Origin: Mauremys mutica
Lineage: Eukaryota > Chordata > Testudines > Geoemydidae
Direction of reading: 5' to 3'
Length of the DNA stretch: 64,000 bases
Assembly (NCBI RefSeq): GCF_020497125.1
Contig: NC_059079.1
Coordinates: 10,435,553-10,499,552, forward strand
Shown: in pieces, positions 1 through 9,970 of the stretch
How positions within the stretch are numbered: the first letter of the stretch is position 1
Layout of the letters: each line of letters starts with the position of its first letter
Notes under the pieces: model-generated
Told to the model about the DNA's origin: nothing
The model's input: only the letters and a program-made list of their open reading frames with translations
The model's database searches: none
Program-made: the position numbers and the translations under genes

Positions 1-660
1 TTAGTTATGAATCCATTGCATATGGATTAATCAGAACACTGTGCATCTGCCATTTTCCTATTGGCTAGAAATGTCTGGAAAATGATAACACATTGTTTCA
101 ACTAACCTTATATCCAGTGCCTCTGTTTAATCAGTCTGGAGACAAAGCTATACAGAGAACCATTTTAAGCTGCTGCAGCTGGCTCTCTTGAATTTGGTTT
201 GATAGCTGCCCTTTTCTCTCTCTGTTTGATATCTTTTTCACGTGTTTAATACAAATGGTAGTATTTTGCTAGGGAATTCCAAGTGGGTGCTTTCTAATTC
301 TTCAAAACACAAAAGCCTGAGCACAGCTTTCCAACACAGTTTGAATGCAAATTTTCTGGGGTATCTGAAAGGTTAAATACTATCAGGGTCAATTTTTCTG
401 CATAAATGAATTTCAAGTCATCTGTCACATGTAATAAAAAATGTTTCTAAAACATTTGCACTTCATAAAAGAAACATGATGAACTCATAGCATGGTTGCT
501 TAGTTGTAGCCCTGTGCTGTACTCTGTAGTTCAGGAATCTTAGATACGGTACTTTGCTGACTTGAAAGTGAAATTCTGGCTCATTGCAGAAATTATACGA
601 CTGGGTTTCTGTATGAATCTCTCCTTCTAGTTGAGATTTGATGTGGTTTCACCAGAGCTG
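1..660. other. RAB3B intron, no feature seen
   Basis: AT-rich sequence downstream of the RAB3B first coding exon on the gene's own (minus) strand. I see no coding potential, tandem repeat or recognisable transposon in it. Confidence 0.5.
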
Positions 661-1118
661 GCTTTAAGCACCCTTTAACGGAGTGGCACCCAGCTCTCAC
701 AAGTGCCCCCCTGCCATGTGCATGTGCCTGTACTCTCCTTCAGTTTATGGTGACCCTGTCAGCGGTTTCAATGACTCAGCCCTCCAGCTGAGTCCCACAC
801 AATCTGTAGGTAATACAAACAAAACAAACCTCTTCCCAGACAGTCCAACAGAGACCTATCGCAAGGCCTCTCATTTTTTTTCCCAGTCCAAGGCCTGGTA
901 TTCAGCTGCACCCCCAGGCCTTCTTCTCTGGAGGCAATGTTTTGCCCACTCTGAGACTTTCTGGCCCCAGCTCTCCAGCTGGGCCACTAACAGTTCAGGA
1001 CCCCTTCCAGTGGTGTGTCAAGTATTCAGGCCACTTCCCCAGGGGCTAATGGCCGCTTCCGGGCAATCTCTCTAGGCCGCTTGGATGGCTTCTCTACTGC
1101 TCTTTTTCTGTGACAGGT
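661..1118. repeat. Unassigned repeat-like block
   Basis: A pyrimidine-rich stretch with a 130-codon open frame on the plus strand. The encoded sequence shows no domain I recognise and its composition resembles LTR or repeat DNA more than a gene. No clean terminal repeat or target duplication was found, so class and borders are open. Confidence 0.25.
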
Positions 1119-1126
1119 GTGATAGG

Positions 1127-1749
1127 TAAGGCTACGATTTAGTCATGGGTATTTTTAGTATTAAAAAAAATAAATAAAAGTCATGGACAGGTCACGGGCA
1201 ATAAACAAAAATTGATGGCCCATGACTGGTCCGTGACTTTTACTAAAATAGCCCTGACTAAATCTTGGGGGGAGGGGGGATTACTGCTCTGCGGGGGAAA
1301 CTGGGAAGCTGCTGCTGGAGGTGGGGACTAGAGGGCCAGCAGCACCAGCTGCTGGGGGCCACCCCCAGGACCGCTGCTCAGGCAGTCCCCGGGGCCAGCC
1401 ACACCAGAAGTCATAGAGGTCATGGAATTCATGACTTCCGCGACCTCCATGACAGACACAGAGCCAGGGGCGGCTCCAGGCCCCAGCACGCCAAGCGCGT
1501 GCTTGGGGCGGCATGCCGCGGGGGGCGCTCTGCCGGTCGCCGGGAGGGCAGCAGGCGGCTCCGGTGGATCTCCCGCAGGCGTGCCTGCGGAGGGTCCGCT
1601 GGTCCTGCGGCTTCGGTGGAGCATCCGCAGGCACGCCTACGGGAGGTCTACCGGAGCCGCGGGACCAGCGACCGGCAGAGCGCCCCCTGCGGCATGCCGC
1701 CGTGCTTGGGGCAGCAAAATGGCTAGAGCCGCCCCTGCACAGAGCCCTA
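1127..1749. mobile_element. hAT-like foldback element, interrupted
   Basis: The element is flanked by identical 8-bp copies of GTGATAGG (1119-1126 and 1750-1757), the target-duplication length of hAT transposons. Its ends are short inverted repeats of the TARGGCT type. Inside, GTCATGGACAGGTCACGGGC near 1182 is followed by a near-complement near 1218, and another foldback lies near 1405-1455, so the strand can form hairpins. There is no coding capacity. A second hAT element (1465-1737) is inserted near the right end and is therefore younger. Confidence 0.75.
1465..1737. mobile_element. hAT MITE nested in foldback element
   Basis: A 273-bp GC-rich non-autonomous element. The ends are inverted repeats, CAGGGGCGGCTC on the left and the complement of GAGCCGCCCCTG on the right. 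Exact 8-bp target duplications CACAGAGC lie at 1457-1464 and 1738-1745. The body is rich in GCCGC and GGTCC motifs and has no ORF of its own. Open frames across 1265-1833 are chance readings of this CpG-rich DNA. Confidence 0.85.
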
Positions 1750-2127
1750 GTGATAGGATCCAGAGGCCTCCAGCAGGGAGCCTCTGAGTCTGGTATACCA
1801 TGTCACACACCCTCACTCCCTGTAGCTATGTGAGGGAGGACCCTCAGTAGTTGGAGTGAATTCACCTGTTTCTGCTCAGCAGTGCAATATTGCAGGAAGA
1901 TGCAAATATATTTGGTGGATATGAGCTGATCAGATTTAAAGTCTCCAAGTGTGGGGAAAAGATACAATCACACAAAACCCCATGAATAATAAACCTAGAA
2001 TAATCCAGGATTTACTTTCAAAAAGCCAAATGCTTCAAATTATTTTGTTCTTAGCATTTATGATTCCCTTTTCTGGTATCTCTTTGCTCAGGTTTAAATA
2101 AAATATTTGGAAAATGCCAGCACTTAC

Positions 2128-2355
2128 CCAGATCTGCAGTTTCACCCGCTTGTCATTCCTGTAAACAGTTTTCACTTTGAAGTCAATTCCGACTGTGCTA
2201 ACAAAAGCTGGTGTGAAAGTGTCATCAACGTATCTGAAGAGGAAGGACGTTTTGCCCACACTGCTGTTGCCAATGATCAGGAGTTTGAACATGTAATCGA
2301 AATTTTGGTCTGAAGCATCATTGTGTCTGTATCTGGCATCTGTTACTGAAGCCAT
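2128..2355 (-). CDS. RAB3B: RAB3B first coding exon (residues 1-76)
   Basis: This exon encodes the N-terminal 76 residues of a Rab3 small GTPase, which binds synaptic and secretory vesicles and regulates exocytosis. Visible are the Rab3 leader ending [17 protein letters not shown], the P-loop GNSSVGKT (residues 29-36), the switch I/effector region [13 protein letters not shown], and the start of strand beta-3 (KLQIW). The start MASVTD and the LLIIG/VKLQIW variants point to RAB3B rather than 3A, C or D. On the minus strand the acceptor TTCTTAG lies directly before the ATG, and the exon ends at CTGG before GTAAGTG, in phase 0. The remaining exons, with DTAGQE and the CAAX-like tail, lie beyond the left edge. 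Residue 43 is V where I recall A in human RAB3 proteins. Reading past the donor gives a chance extension that is not part of the protein. Confidence 0.95.
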
Positions 2356-3163
2356 CTAAGAAAATGACAATGACACAGAGCAAATTTAAGAGTAGTTTAG
2401 TGTTAACTGTCCTCAACTCAGCACCTCACACTTAACATGTATGCCTTCTTTCTGAAGCATTTTATTTTTAGCTCCCAACATGTACCAGTGAATGTAGAGG
2501 CCACTCTAGCCCACTGTTGGGGGCCTTAATCAGAAATATTTGGGGGGGGGGGCCTTCCCCACACACAACACATACTAAAAAAAGCAAACGGGGGCGGGGG
2601 AAGCAATTGCTTAATCATCTTATGCATAGCACCAACACTGAGAGCATGTGTAATTTTCAAGCCCAAGCCATAAATGAGAAGCACAAATCTGGATTCAAAG
2701 GGATAAATTGCTGATTTTAGGTTTTTCAACTATTAACAGAGAAACAGCATTCTTACTCAAGATTACAGAGTACTTGAATAAGCTGCTGAGAACTGAAATC
2801 TCCATTACAATGCACTAGCTTGGCAGCTGGGATAATTCATTTAGGCAGCCACAGTGGGTAGGTAAACAGAAATTGTTTCATTAACGACTACTAGAGAAAT
2901 CTAGCATTTCCTAAATACCAAACTGCGCTAGCTGTGCTGGTTGTCTATCACTAGAGAGGATCTTTTAAAGTTTCCTATAAATATTGGGGGGGGTCCTAAG
3001 TCCATCCATTATTTATCTGCTTTCAAAATAGTAATTAATATAAATGGTATCTGTGTGGAATGGAATAGCTTAGAGGAACTGTCAATGGCATTGTGACAGA
3101 TACTACTACCCCTTTGGGTAGAGGTAGAGGGATACTGGTCCTGGGGCCAACTGAGAAGAGTTA
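2356..3163. other. RAB3B intron 1, proximal part
   Basis: Intron sequence just upstream of the first coding exon; the acceptor pyrimidine tract is at about 2356-2375 on the minus strand. It holds a poly-G run near 2540 and no other recognisable element. Confidence 0.6.
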
Positions 3164-3171
3164 CTTAAAAC

Positions 3172-4452
3172 CAGGGGTGAGCTGGAGCCGGTTCGCACCG
3201 GTTCGCACGAACCCGTTGTTAAATTTAGAAGCGGTTTTAGAACCGCTTGTTAACTAGCTTCCCTGCGAGAGAAGCTTTGATGGGCTCTGGCCGGGAAGCC
3301 TGTAATTCCTCCTCCCGGCCGCCGGGGGGCGCTGCGCTGTGCTGCGAGAGCCATGTGAGCTGCCTCCTGGCCCTGTTGCTGCTCCTGCTCTTTGGACCTC
3401 TGGCCCTGGGGCTCCTGCTGCTCCCAGCCGCCCCCCCCCTCCATGTGAGTATCTGCGCCCCTCCCCCGCCTTCCCTGCCTGCAGCCACCCCCCTGCCCCC
3501 AGCCAGCCCCTGCCCACAGCCGCCCTCTGCCCACAGCCACCCCCTGCCCCCAGCCACCCACAGCCCCCCACAGCCACCCCTCTGCCCCCAGCCCCCCACA
3601 GCCACCCCCTGCCCCCACCCACCCCCAGCCACCCCCTGCCCCCAGCCGCCCTCTGCCCACAGCCACCCCCCTGCCCCACCTCCTGCCCACAGCCGCCCTC
3701 TGCCCACCCCCTGCCCACAGCCACCCGCAGCCAGCCCCTGCCCACAGCCACCCGCAGCCAGCCCCTGCCCACAGCCACCCTCTGCCCGCAGCCAGCCCTT
3801 GCCACAGCCACCCTCTGCCCGCAGCCCCTGCCACAGCCACCCCCTGCCTGCAGCCAGCCTCTGCCCACAGCCGCCCGCAGCCACCCCCTGCCCACAGCCT
3901 CCCGCAGCCCGCCCGTCTGCATCACCTGCCCACAGCCAGCCCGTGTCACTCCCTGCCTCCAGCTAGCCCTGCCCCACGCCCCTATCTGCAGCCAGCCCCA
4001 CATCCACTGGTGCCCTGCAGTTCCCAGGGCAGTAACCCTGCACACCTGCTTTAATGGGGGGGGGGGGCAGGGAGCAGCTGGGACCCACACATGTGCACAC
4101 CCTAGAGTGACCAGACAGCAAGTGTGAAAAATGGGGACGGGGGTGAGGGGTAATAGGAGCCTATATAAGAAAAAGACCCAAAAATTGAGACTGTCCCTGA
4201 TCACCACCCACACATGTGAAACGGAGCTCATTTCTAGTTCAGCTCCATCTTTTTAAAAAAGAACTTTAGGTAGGGTTAAAATACATCTGTATTTTCCTGG
4301 ACATGTCAGGCTTTTCGGTTCTTAATCACCTCCTGGGAAAATATGGACGTATGGTAACCCTATTGGTACAAAAAATACATGCTGTCGCACATCCCTTAAA
4401 TCAGAACTTTTTATAGGGAACCCGTTGTTAAGATTTTGGCAGCTCATCACTG
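3172..4452. mobile_element. hAT non-autonomous element with C-rich array
   Basis: A 1281-bp insertion with exact 8-bp target duplications CTTAAAAC (3164-3171 and 4453-4460) and inverted ends, CAGGGGTGAGCTG against CAGCTCATCACTG. A second inner match, GAACCCGTTGTTAA, occurs at both ends. The interior has a C-rich minisatellite (about 3480-3960, units like CCCCTGCCCACAGCC) and other repeat fragments (about 4100-4365). The long proline-rich and glycine-rich frames on both strands are products of the array and not genes. Confidence 0.85.
3478..3965. repeat. C-rich minisatellite (CCCTGCCCACAGCCAC-like)
   Basis: Tandem, imperfect units of roughly 18-24 bp built from CAGCCACCCCCTGCCC, all C-rich on the plus strand. 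It lies inside the 3172-4452 hAT element and gives rise to several long overlapping spurious frames. The strand asymmetry and G-runs on the minus strand suggest G-quadruplex potential. Confidence 0.8.
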
Positions 4453-4700
4453 CTTAAAACCCCCTCCTTCTCCTGTGCTCCTTGGTAGGATTTAGTGACC
4501 ATGCAGAAAAAGGTTAAATTATCTGAAAAGTCAAGGTAGCTGGAACTCATCAGGCAACACAGCTCACTGCTTTAACTTACAAGGCAGGGGAAACATTGAC
4601 TTTGGAACAGAAGTTTGTCCACTTTTGATAAAGTGAGATAAACAAATGTAGTCATGGTGCAAAACTACTCATTAAAGCAATGGTCAACAGTTGTTATAGC

Positions 4701-5066
4701 CAGGGCCGGCTCTAAACTTTTTTGCCAGCCCAAGCAAAGAAAAAAAAAAAAAAAGCACCACCCCACCAACACCCACCCCCCCGAGCGCCGCGCCAGGCCG
4801 CGCCGCTGAAACACCCCCTCCAAGCGCCGCCCCGCCGAAACACCCCCCAAAGTGCTTCACTGCCGAAACATCCCCCCCAGCGCCACCCCGCCCCGATGAA
4901 AGAAAAATAACACACACACCCCCGAGCACCGCCCAGCTGAAACAAAAAAACCTCGAGCGACGCCCCGCCGAACCAAAAAAACCCACCCTGAGTGCCCCCC
5001 ACCCCCTACCCCAGGATTGGCCACCCTTACACGTGCTTGGTCGGCTGGTGCCTGGCGCCAGCCCTG
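4701..5066. mobile_element. hAT MITE
   Basis: Starts CAGGGCCGGCTC and ends with a related inverted sequence (GGCGCCAGCCCTG). The flanking octamers GTTATAGC (4693-4700) and ATTACAGC (5067-5074) match at 6 of 8 bases, as expected for an old target duplication. Same terminal family as the elements at 1465, 15962 and 61751. It carries an A15 run and degenerate GCCGAAACACCCCCC repeats. Confidence 0.7.
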
Positions 5067-5074
5067 ATTACAGC

Positions 5075-7732
5075 CACCACCTCCTGAATAAAAAAAGTTG
5101 TCTATGCCCCTGCCGTTTGTATCCTGGTAGGGGAATATTTTCATTTATGGATGATGTTTGTCACGGAGAGGAGAGGCCACAGGGCCTGAAGTAGTTTTCC
5201 CTGTGACAGATAAAATACTCCATGTATTTCTAGACCACTGGTTCAAATCTAGCCTGGGGCAACAGTGACTGGCAGTCGATGACTGTTCAGTGGTTTATGT
5301 GAAGTTCTGAGTGGAGGCAGCCATCTTCTAACATCCCTCTTCTTGTTGGCAGGATCAGAGGTCAAGGTCTAAATGGGCCTACAGACAGAACTCCCCACTC
5401 ATCCCAGAAAGTTATTCTATCCCATTGTATTCCTGAGCACATAGTAGAGAGCACAAATTGTCTTTGGGAGTGAGACCCCCGGGAGGAGGAGGCGTTTTTT
5501 GTTTTTTTTGTTTTTTTTTAAACCTGTCACAGGGTATCCAGGTCACTATCATGCTGCCTTCCCCTTCTATTACTCTGTTTATCCACTGCTAAAGGGAGCC
5601 TGCTGCCAAGTAAAGGAGGCAGTGACAGGAGCTAGGTGTAGTGCACTAAACTCTCCCTACCCTCAAGACTCAACTCCCCTAAAACCCATTATAGCCTGGT
5701 GCCTAGCAGAGGGAGGGAAGGAGAGAGCCAAGACTGGTACAGGGAGCTTAAGGCCAGAAGGGGCCATTAGATATTTGTTCTGACCTCCTGTCTATTACAC
5801 GGCATTAAATTTAATCCCGTTACCCCTGATTCCTTAAGTCCCTTTGATTCCAGTGGTTGGACTAGAATCATGGCCTCTTTTTCAAACATCCCACATTTCA
5901 AGAGAAAAGTCACTCACTTTAGTCCCACAGTTCCCTACTTTCTGTTCACCTTTGGTGTCCCCTCACATTTATTGTGGAAAGTTATTGACACCACAAATAA
6001 AGAATCATTGCACTGAAGTGACAGAAAGGTCTGTTTACTCTCATGGAGCGAATCCCTTGACATCTTGCCTTCCTGCTTAAAGAATGTTGTGTTCCCACTC
6101 TCTCCGAACTGTGTCACACACTGCTCCCCACATTTGGGCCCAGGTAGGCTGAGCACTATGAGGCAGGGGAATCCTATCCAGTATTTGATCTAAGGCCTCA
6201 TCTACATACAGAATTGCACCAGTTTTACTAAAATCCATTTAAAACCAATGTCATTAAACTGGTACACAAACCCATCCATTGAAACCAGGATTTTATCAAT
6301 TTCTTATGGAATTAGGAAAACCAAAATATGCCTAGTTTAAACCAAAGTAAGTGTCCATGCAAGGGTTTGCATCAATTTAATTAAGGCCTACCTGCTTTAC
6401 AGACTATACAATGTGTACAGTTTATTCAAGAGCACCTAAAGCAACAGTTAAACACTCAGTAACATCGCTGCACAATTACCCTAGGCGAGGCTGAGAGTCT
6501 GTCACATTATATATACTTTTATTTTAATATTAAATGAGGCTAAGATCCTTTGCAAACTCACCAACAAGATATAGTATGAATTTTCTTCTCACCAGCATAA
6601 CAGGAAAATATTTTTATTCATGACTTTTGGATCCAAGTAGGAATTTTAAAGCAAAGCTCAGACTGGCTGCTCACTCTCACACATACACATGCATAGCCCC
6701 AATTTCTGATATTGGAAATCTAGTCATTTATTATACAGCTAAGACCACCCACCAATTTCTCTGTCTTAATCACTGTGTACTATCCCCATGATGGAAGAAA
6801 GTCAGAGGCTTCACATTTAAAAGTGCCTACTCTTCTTTATACACATATCACCACCAGTGCTAATGGGAACATGTGCTGATGGGAAGGAGCTCATTTTCTT
6901 CATTTCATATTCACCCAGAGAGAGACAGGTGGGAGAGGTAATATATTTTATTTATTCACCCATACGCACCAGATTCATCACCATCATCACTTAAAGCCTG
7001 GTCATTTTAGAATTACAGTTAGACTTCAATAGACAAGTGACCCACTGATTAAATCTGAATCAGTCTTTCCTGTACATCACCACCTTTGTGGAATCCATTC
7101 ACCAAATCCAACATGGTTTTTAAAATGAAGTACTGCTGCTATCCCTGGACCCACAGATTGCTATAATCAAGAGGGGAAACAGCTACAAATGCTACTTTCA
7201 AATCTCTGTTAAAAAAGCAATTACAGAATGTGACTGGCCAGTATAGCTTTCAATTGAAGCAGTTTAAAAAAAAAAATAAAAAGTGAGTGATTCTTGGAAA
7301 GAACATTTTGCTGTTTTCACAGAAGAGCAACTCTAGATGGGTTGTACAGAGATTTTGCAGCACGCAAGATCAGTGAGCTGAACCACAGCAATCACAAGAG
7401 GAGTTGAAAGTCACAGCAATGTTAGGGGGTCACAAAGTTTCAAAAACTCTTTCAAGTTCAATTTTCTTGCTTGAACTGCCACCCCCCCCCCCATGACAGT
7501 TCGGGAAATCTATCTTTGTACAACTTACACATTCTGTTTTGTATTATGGACTCTCTATATGTATGGGGGTGGAGTCATTAAACCTTGATGGTTTTCTCTT
7601 CAAATGGAGGCACCCTATGTCAATAAGCTAGCTACCACTCAGAAAAAAAGAGGGTCACTTGACAGAGGGAACTGTCTGAATGTTGTAAGAAGAAGGTATT
7701 GTCCCTGGCCATTTTAGAGAGCAGAAAGACAC
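5075..7732. other. RAB3B intron 1, mostly unique
   Basis: No gene seen. A short antisense CR1 tail relic lies at about 5745-5830 (GGCCAGAAGGGGCCATTAG is the complement of a CR1 3' end). The rest is AT-rich intron with homopolymer runs near 5495 and 7266. Confidence 0.5.
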
Positions 7733-7742
7733 TGACTGGAAG

Positions 7743-7877
7743 GTTTCAGAGTAGCAGCCATGTTAGTCTGTATCCACGAAAAGAACTTGTGGCACCTTAA
7801 GAGACTAACACATTCATTTGAGCATAAGCTTTCGTGGGCTACAGCCCACTTCGTCAGATGCATGCAGTGGAAAATAT
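7743..7877 (+). mobile_element. SINE-like retroposon, single copy form
   Basis: Begins GTTTCAGAGTAGCAGCC and contains TGTTAGTCTGTATCC, GTGGCACCTTAAGAGAC and AAGCTTTCGTGGGCTAC. Flanked by 10-bp duplications TGACTGGAAG (7733-7742 and 7878-7887). The same family recurs at 52529, and as inverted dimers at 40116 and 60303. The 10-12 bp duplications differ from the 8 bp of hAT and suggest retroposition. I do not assign a family name. Confidence 0.75.
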
Positions 7878-7887
7878 TGACTGGAAG

Positions 7888-8585
7888 CAGTGCTTAAAGT
7901 GCACCTGGTCACAATGGGTTTCAGGGATAGCAAAATTAAATGTCTGAATAGCCAGCTGGGTCACTGAGTATACATTTTTAGCTCTACCTTGGTAGGGGTG
8001 GAGGGACCTCCCCTCTGATTGGTGGTGGCTCTTCTCCAGGAGGTGGTAAAGTAGGGCTACTGCAGGAAGCAGACAGCACTCTCTCTCTCAATTCCCCCAT
8101 CCCCCCAAGTAATCTGATACCTTTCTCATAAGAGACTCTCTGAGAGGAGGAGAGAGAAGAAAAGAGACTAGCAGCGCCTGTCAGCTCTGGTCCCTCTCCC
8201 ATACCCCTAATGCAAACAATGGCACAACTCCTCCCCTCTCCCTCCCTGCAATACCTGGCCCAGAAAGGAGGAGAGGGCACTCTGCTCCAGCCCCATCTGG
8301 CCTGGGAGAGGAGACGTAGAACCCCAAGGAGCAGCCGAAGTGAGGATGGGGCAAATGAGAGCCGAATTGACGGTGGGGGGAGGATTGATTTGGGCGTGGT
8401 GGACAGGTTTAATTCTTGGGCAGGGAGACTTGCAGATGTGGGGGTGATTAAAGGCTCCCCACTCTTTTCAGATCACTGTAAACACTGACTGAAAGGGTCA
8501 AAGAGACGGTACTCCATGGTCCTGAGAAGAAGCCAAGAGCTACAGAGGGTATGTGGGGGCGGGAGAGAATCCTACCACCTCAAAG
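7888..8585. other. RAB3B intron 1, no gene
   Basis: Short open frames on both strands in a G/C-skewed stretch (about 7985-8300) show no domain. No repeat could be assigned. Confidence 0.4.
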
Positions 8586-8700
8586 CAGTGTTTCTCAACC
8601 TTTTTGATACTAGTGACCAGCTTGCTGTCTTCCTAAACTGTGTCAGGGAGATCTCCGGGACCAGTGCCTGTCCACGGGCTGGCCATTAAGAAAGATTGCC
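8586..8700. mobile_element. hAT relic (degenerate)
   Basis: Opens with CAGTGTTTCTCAACC, a common hAT terminal sequence, and carries ACTAGTGACC. The right end is degraded or truncated and no target duplication was identified. Confidence 0.4.
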
Positions 8701-8714
8701 TTAGAGGACTTTGA

Positions 8715-8980
8715 TTAAATCATAGGAACAGAGGACACAGGACTGAAAGAGGCCTTCTGGGTCACCAAGTCCAGTCCCCAGATATCGCAGGGACTCCTGC
8801 CCTCTAATCCCATCCAGAAACTTATCAAGCTCCATCTTAAAACTGGATAGGTTGTTTGCCCTAGTGGAAGGCTGTTGCAGAACTTCACTCCTATAGTGTT
8901 TAGAAGAAGGTTTCTAATTGCCAGCTTAAATTGCTTCATAGCCAGTTTATACCCATTTGTTGTTGTGCCATTTCCCAAAT
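8715..8980 (-). mobile_element. CR1 3' fragment, antisense
   Basis: The plus strand reads as the complement of a CR1 3' region: CTTCTGGGTCACCAAGTCCAG, then CATCTTAAAACTGGATAGG, then TTTCTAATTGCCAGCTTAAA. The order matches other antisense CR1 relics. It is an inactive short fragment in the RAB3B intron. Confidence 0.65.
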
Positions 8981-8984
8981 CCCA

Positions 8985-9561
8985 AAGAACACACAGGAGT
9001 GGTGAGGAATCTCAGGCAGGGAATGGTGTATGAGTATCAGAGCATGGCTGCAACATAACCACCATTGCTGGCCAACTCTGGCACTCCTGGTGCTCCCTGC
9101 CTCAGTTTCCTTCCCCAAGATGGGTCTCCTCAGTTCTCCACACACCAGTCCATGCTGGAGATGTGGTTTAGCCCTCTGGCCAAGTCACAAACAAAACTTA
9201 ACCCCTTCTGGGGTTGCAGAAGTCCAACTAAGAAGTCCCAACAAAAAAAGGTTTTTCTGCTCTTTGGGGCTTCTATTCAGTCTGCCCTCTGGGCCCTGTT
9301 CCCAGCCATTTTCTGGGCTACCTTTGAGAGTCTTTCTAGCTCCGAGACAGAGCATTCATCCCCCGGTCTGGTTCCTCTAGAGTACCACTCTCCGTCCCTC
9401 CTGGACTCTGCTCCTTGTGTCCTTCCTGGCTCTGGTATAGAGCACTGGGCCTCAAAGCTGGTTCCCCTGGAGTACCTGGCCTTCCACAGGAACCTACCCA
9501 CTCTGTGTGGCTCCATTCCTCAAATGGAGCTCTCTCAGCCCTTGTATAAGGCCTGGGTGTC
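8985..9561. repeat. Unassigned pyrimidine-rich repeat-like DNA
   Basis: Composition and phrases such as CTGCCTCAGTTTCCTTCCCC suggest an old LTR or other repeat, continuing at 9971-10080 after an inserted hAT element. Frames of 116 to 179 codons overlap in several phases without any domain, so I do not call genes. Confidence 0.3.
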
Positions 9562-9569
9562 CATTAAGC

Positions 9570-9962
9570 CAATGGTCCCCAAATTGTGGGATTTTCCCCC
9601 CTAAGGGGGCACAGAGGAATGTTCCGGGTGGCACAGCAGGGTCTGGGCCAGCCCCCACAGGAAGTGGGGAGGAAGCACCACCCAGCCATGCCCTGCCCCC
9701 ACCTGCATCCCTGGACTCAGCCCCTGGCTCCCAGCCTGGCTGCAGGTCCACACCCAGTTGCGGCTCCAGCTGCTATCCCCAATCCAGCCACGGCTCCACT
9801 GCCAGCCCCAGACCTGCAGCTCCGCTCTCGGCCCCTAGCTCCCGTCCAGCTGCAGCTCCAGACCCAGTGCCCTTACCCCTGTCCACCCCCTACTCCTGAC
9901 CATAGCTCCCAGGGGCGGGGGGTGGACAGGGGGGCACGATGTGAAAAGTTTGAGGATCACTG
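9570..9962. mobile_element. hAT non-autonomous element
   Basis: Identical 8-bp duplications CATTAAGC lie at 9562-9569 and 9963-9970. The ends are imperfect inverted repeats, CAATGGTCCCCAAA against GTTTGAGGATCACTG. The interior is C-rich with CAGCTCC/CCAGCCC repeats. No transposase is encoded. Confidence 0.85.
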
Positions 9963-9970
9963 CATTAAGC

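Noticed and set aside
683..1075. 130-codon frame as a gene
   Set aside because: No domain, no splice context, and composition like repeat DNA.
1265..1833. Overlapping Arg/Pro/Gly-rich frames
   Set aside because: They lie in the GC-rich hAT MITE nest.
2035..2127. RAB3B reading beyond QIW
   Set aside because: A strong donor GTAAGTG follows; the 31-residue extension is intron and lacks the expected DTAGQE.
3237..4231. Long proline-rich and glycine-rich open frames on both strands (up to 325 codons)
   Set aside because: They lie within a C-rich minisatellite in a hAT element; six overlapping frames stay open for compositional reasons and none has a domain.
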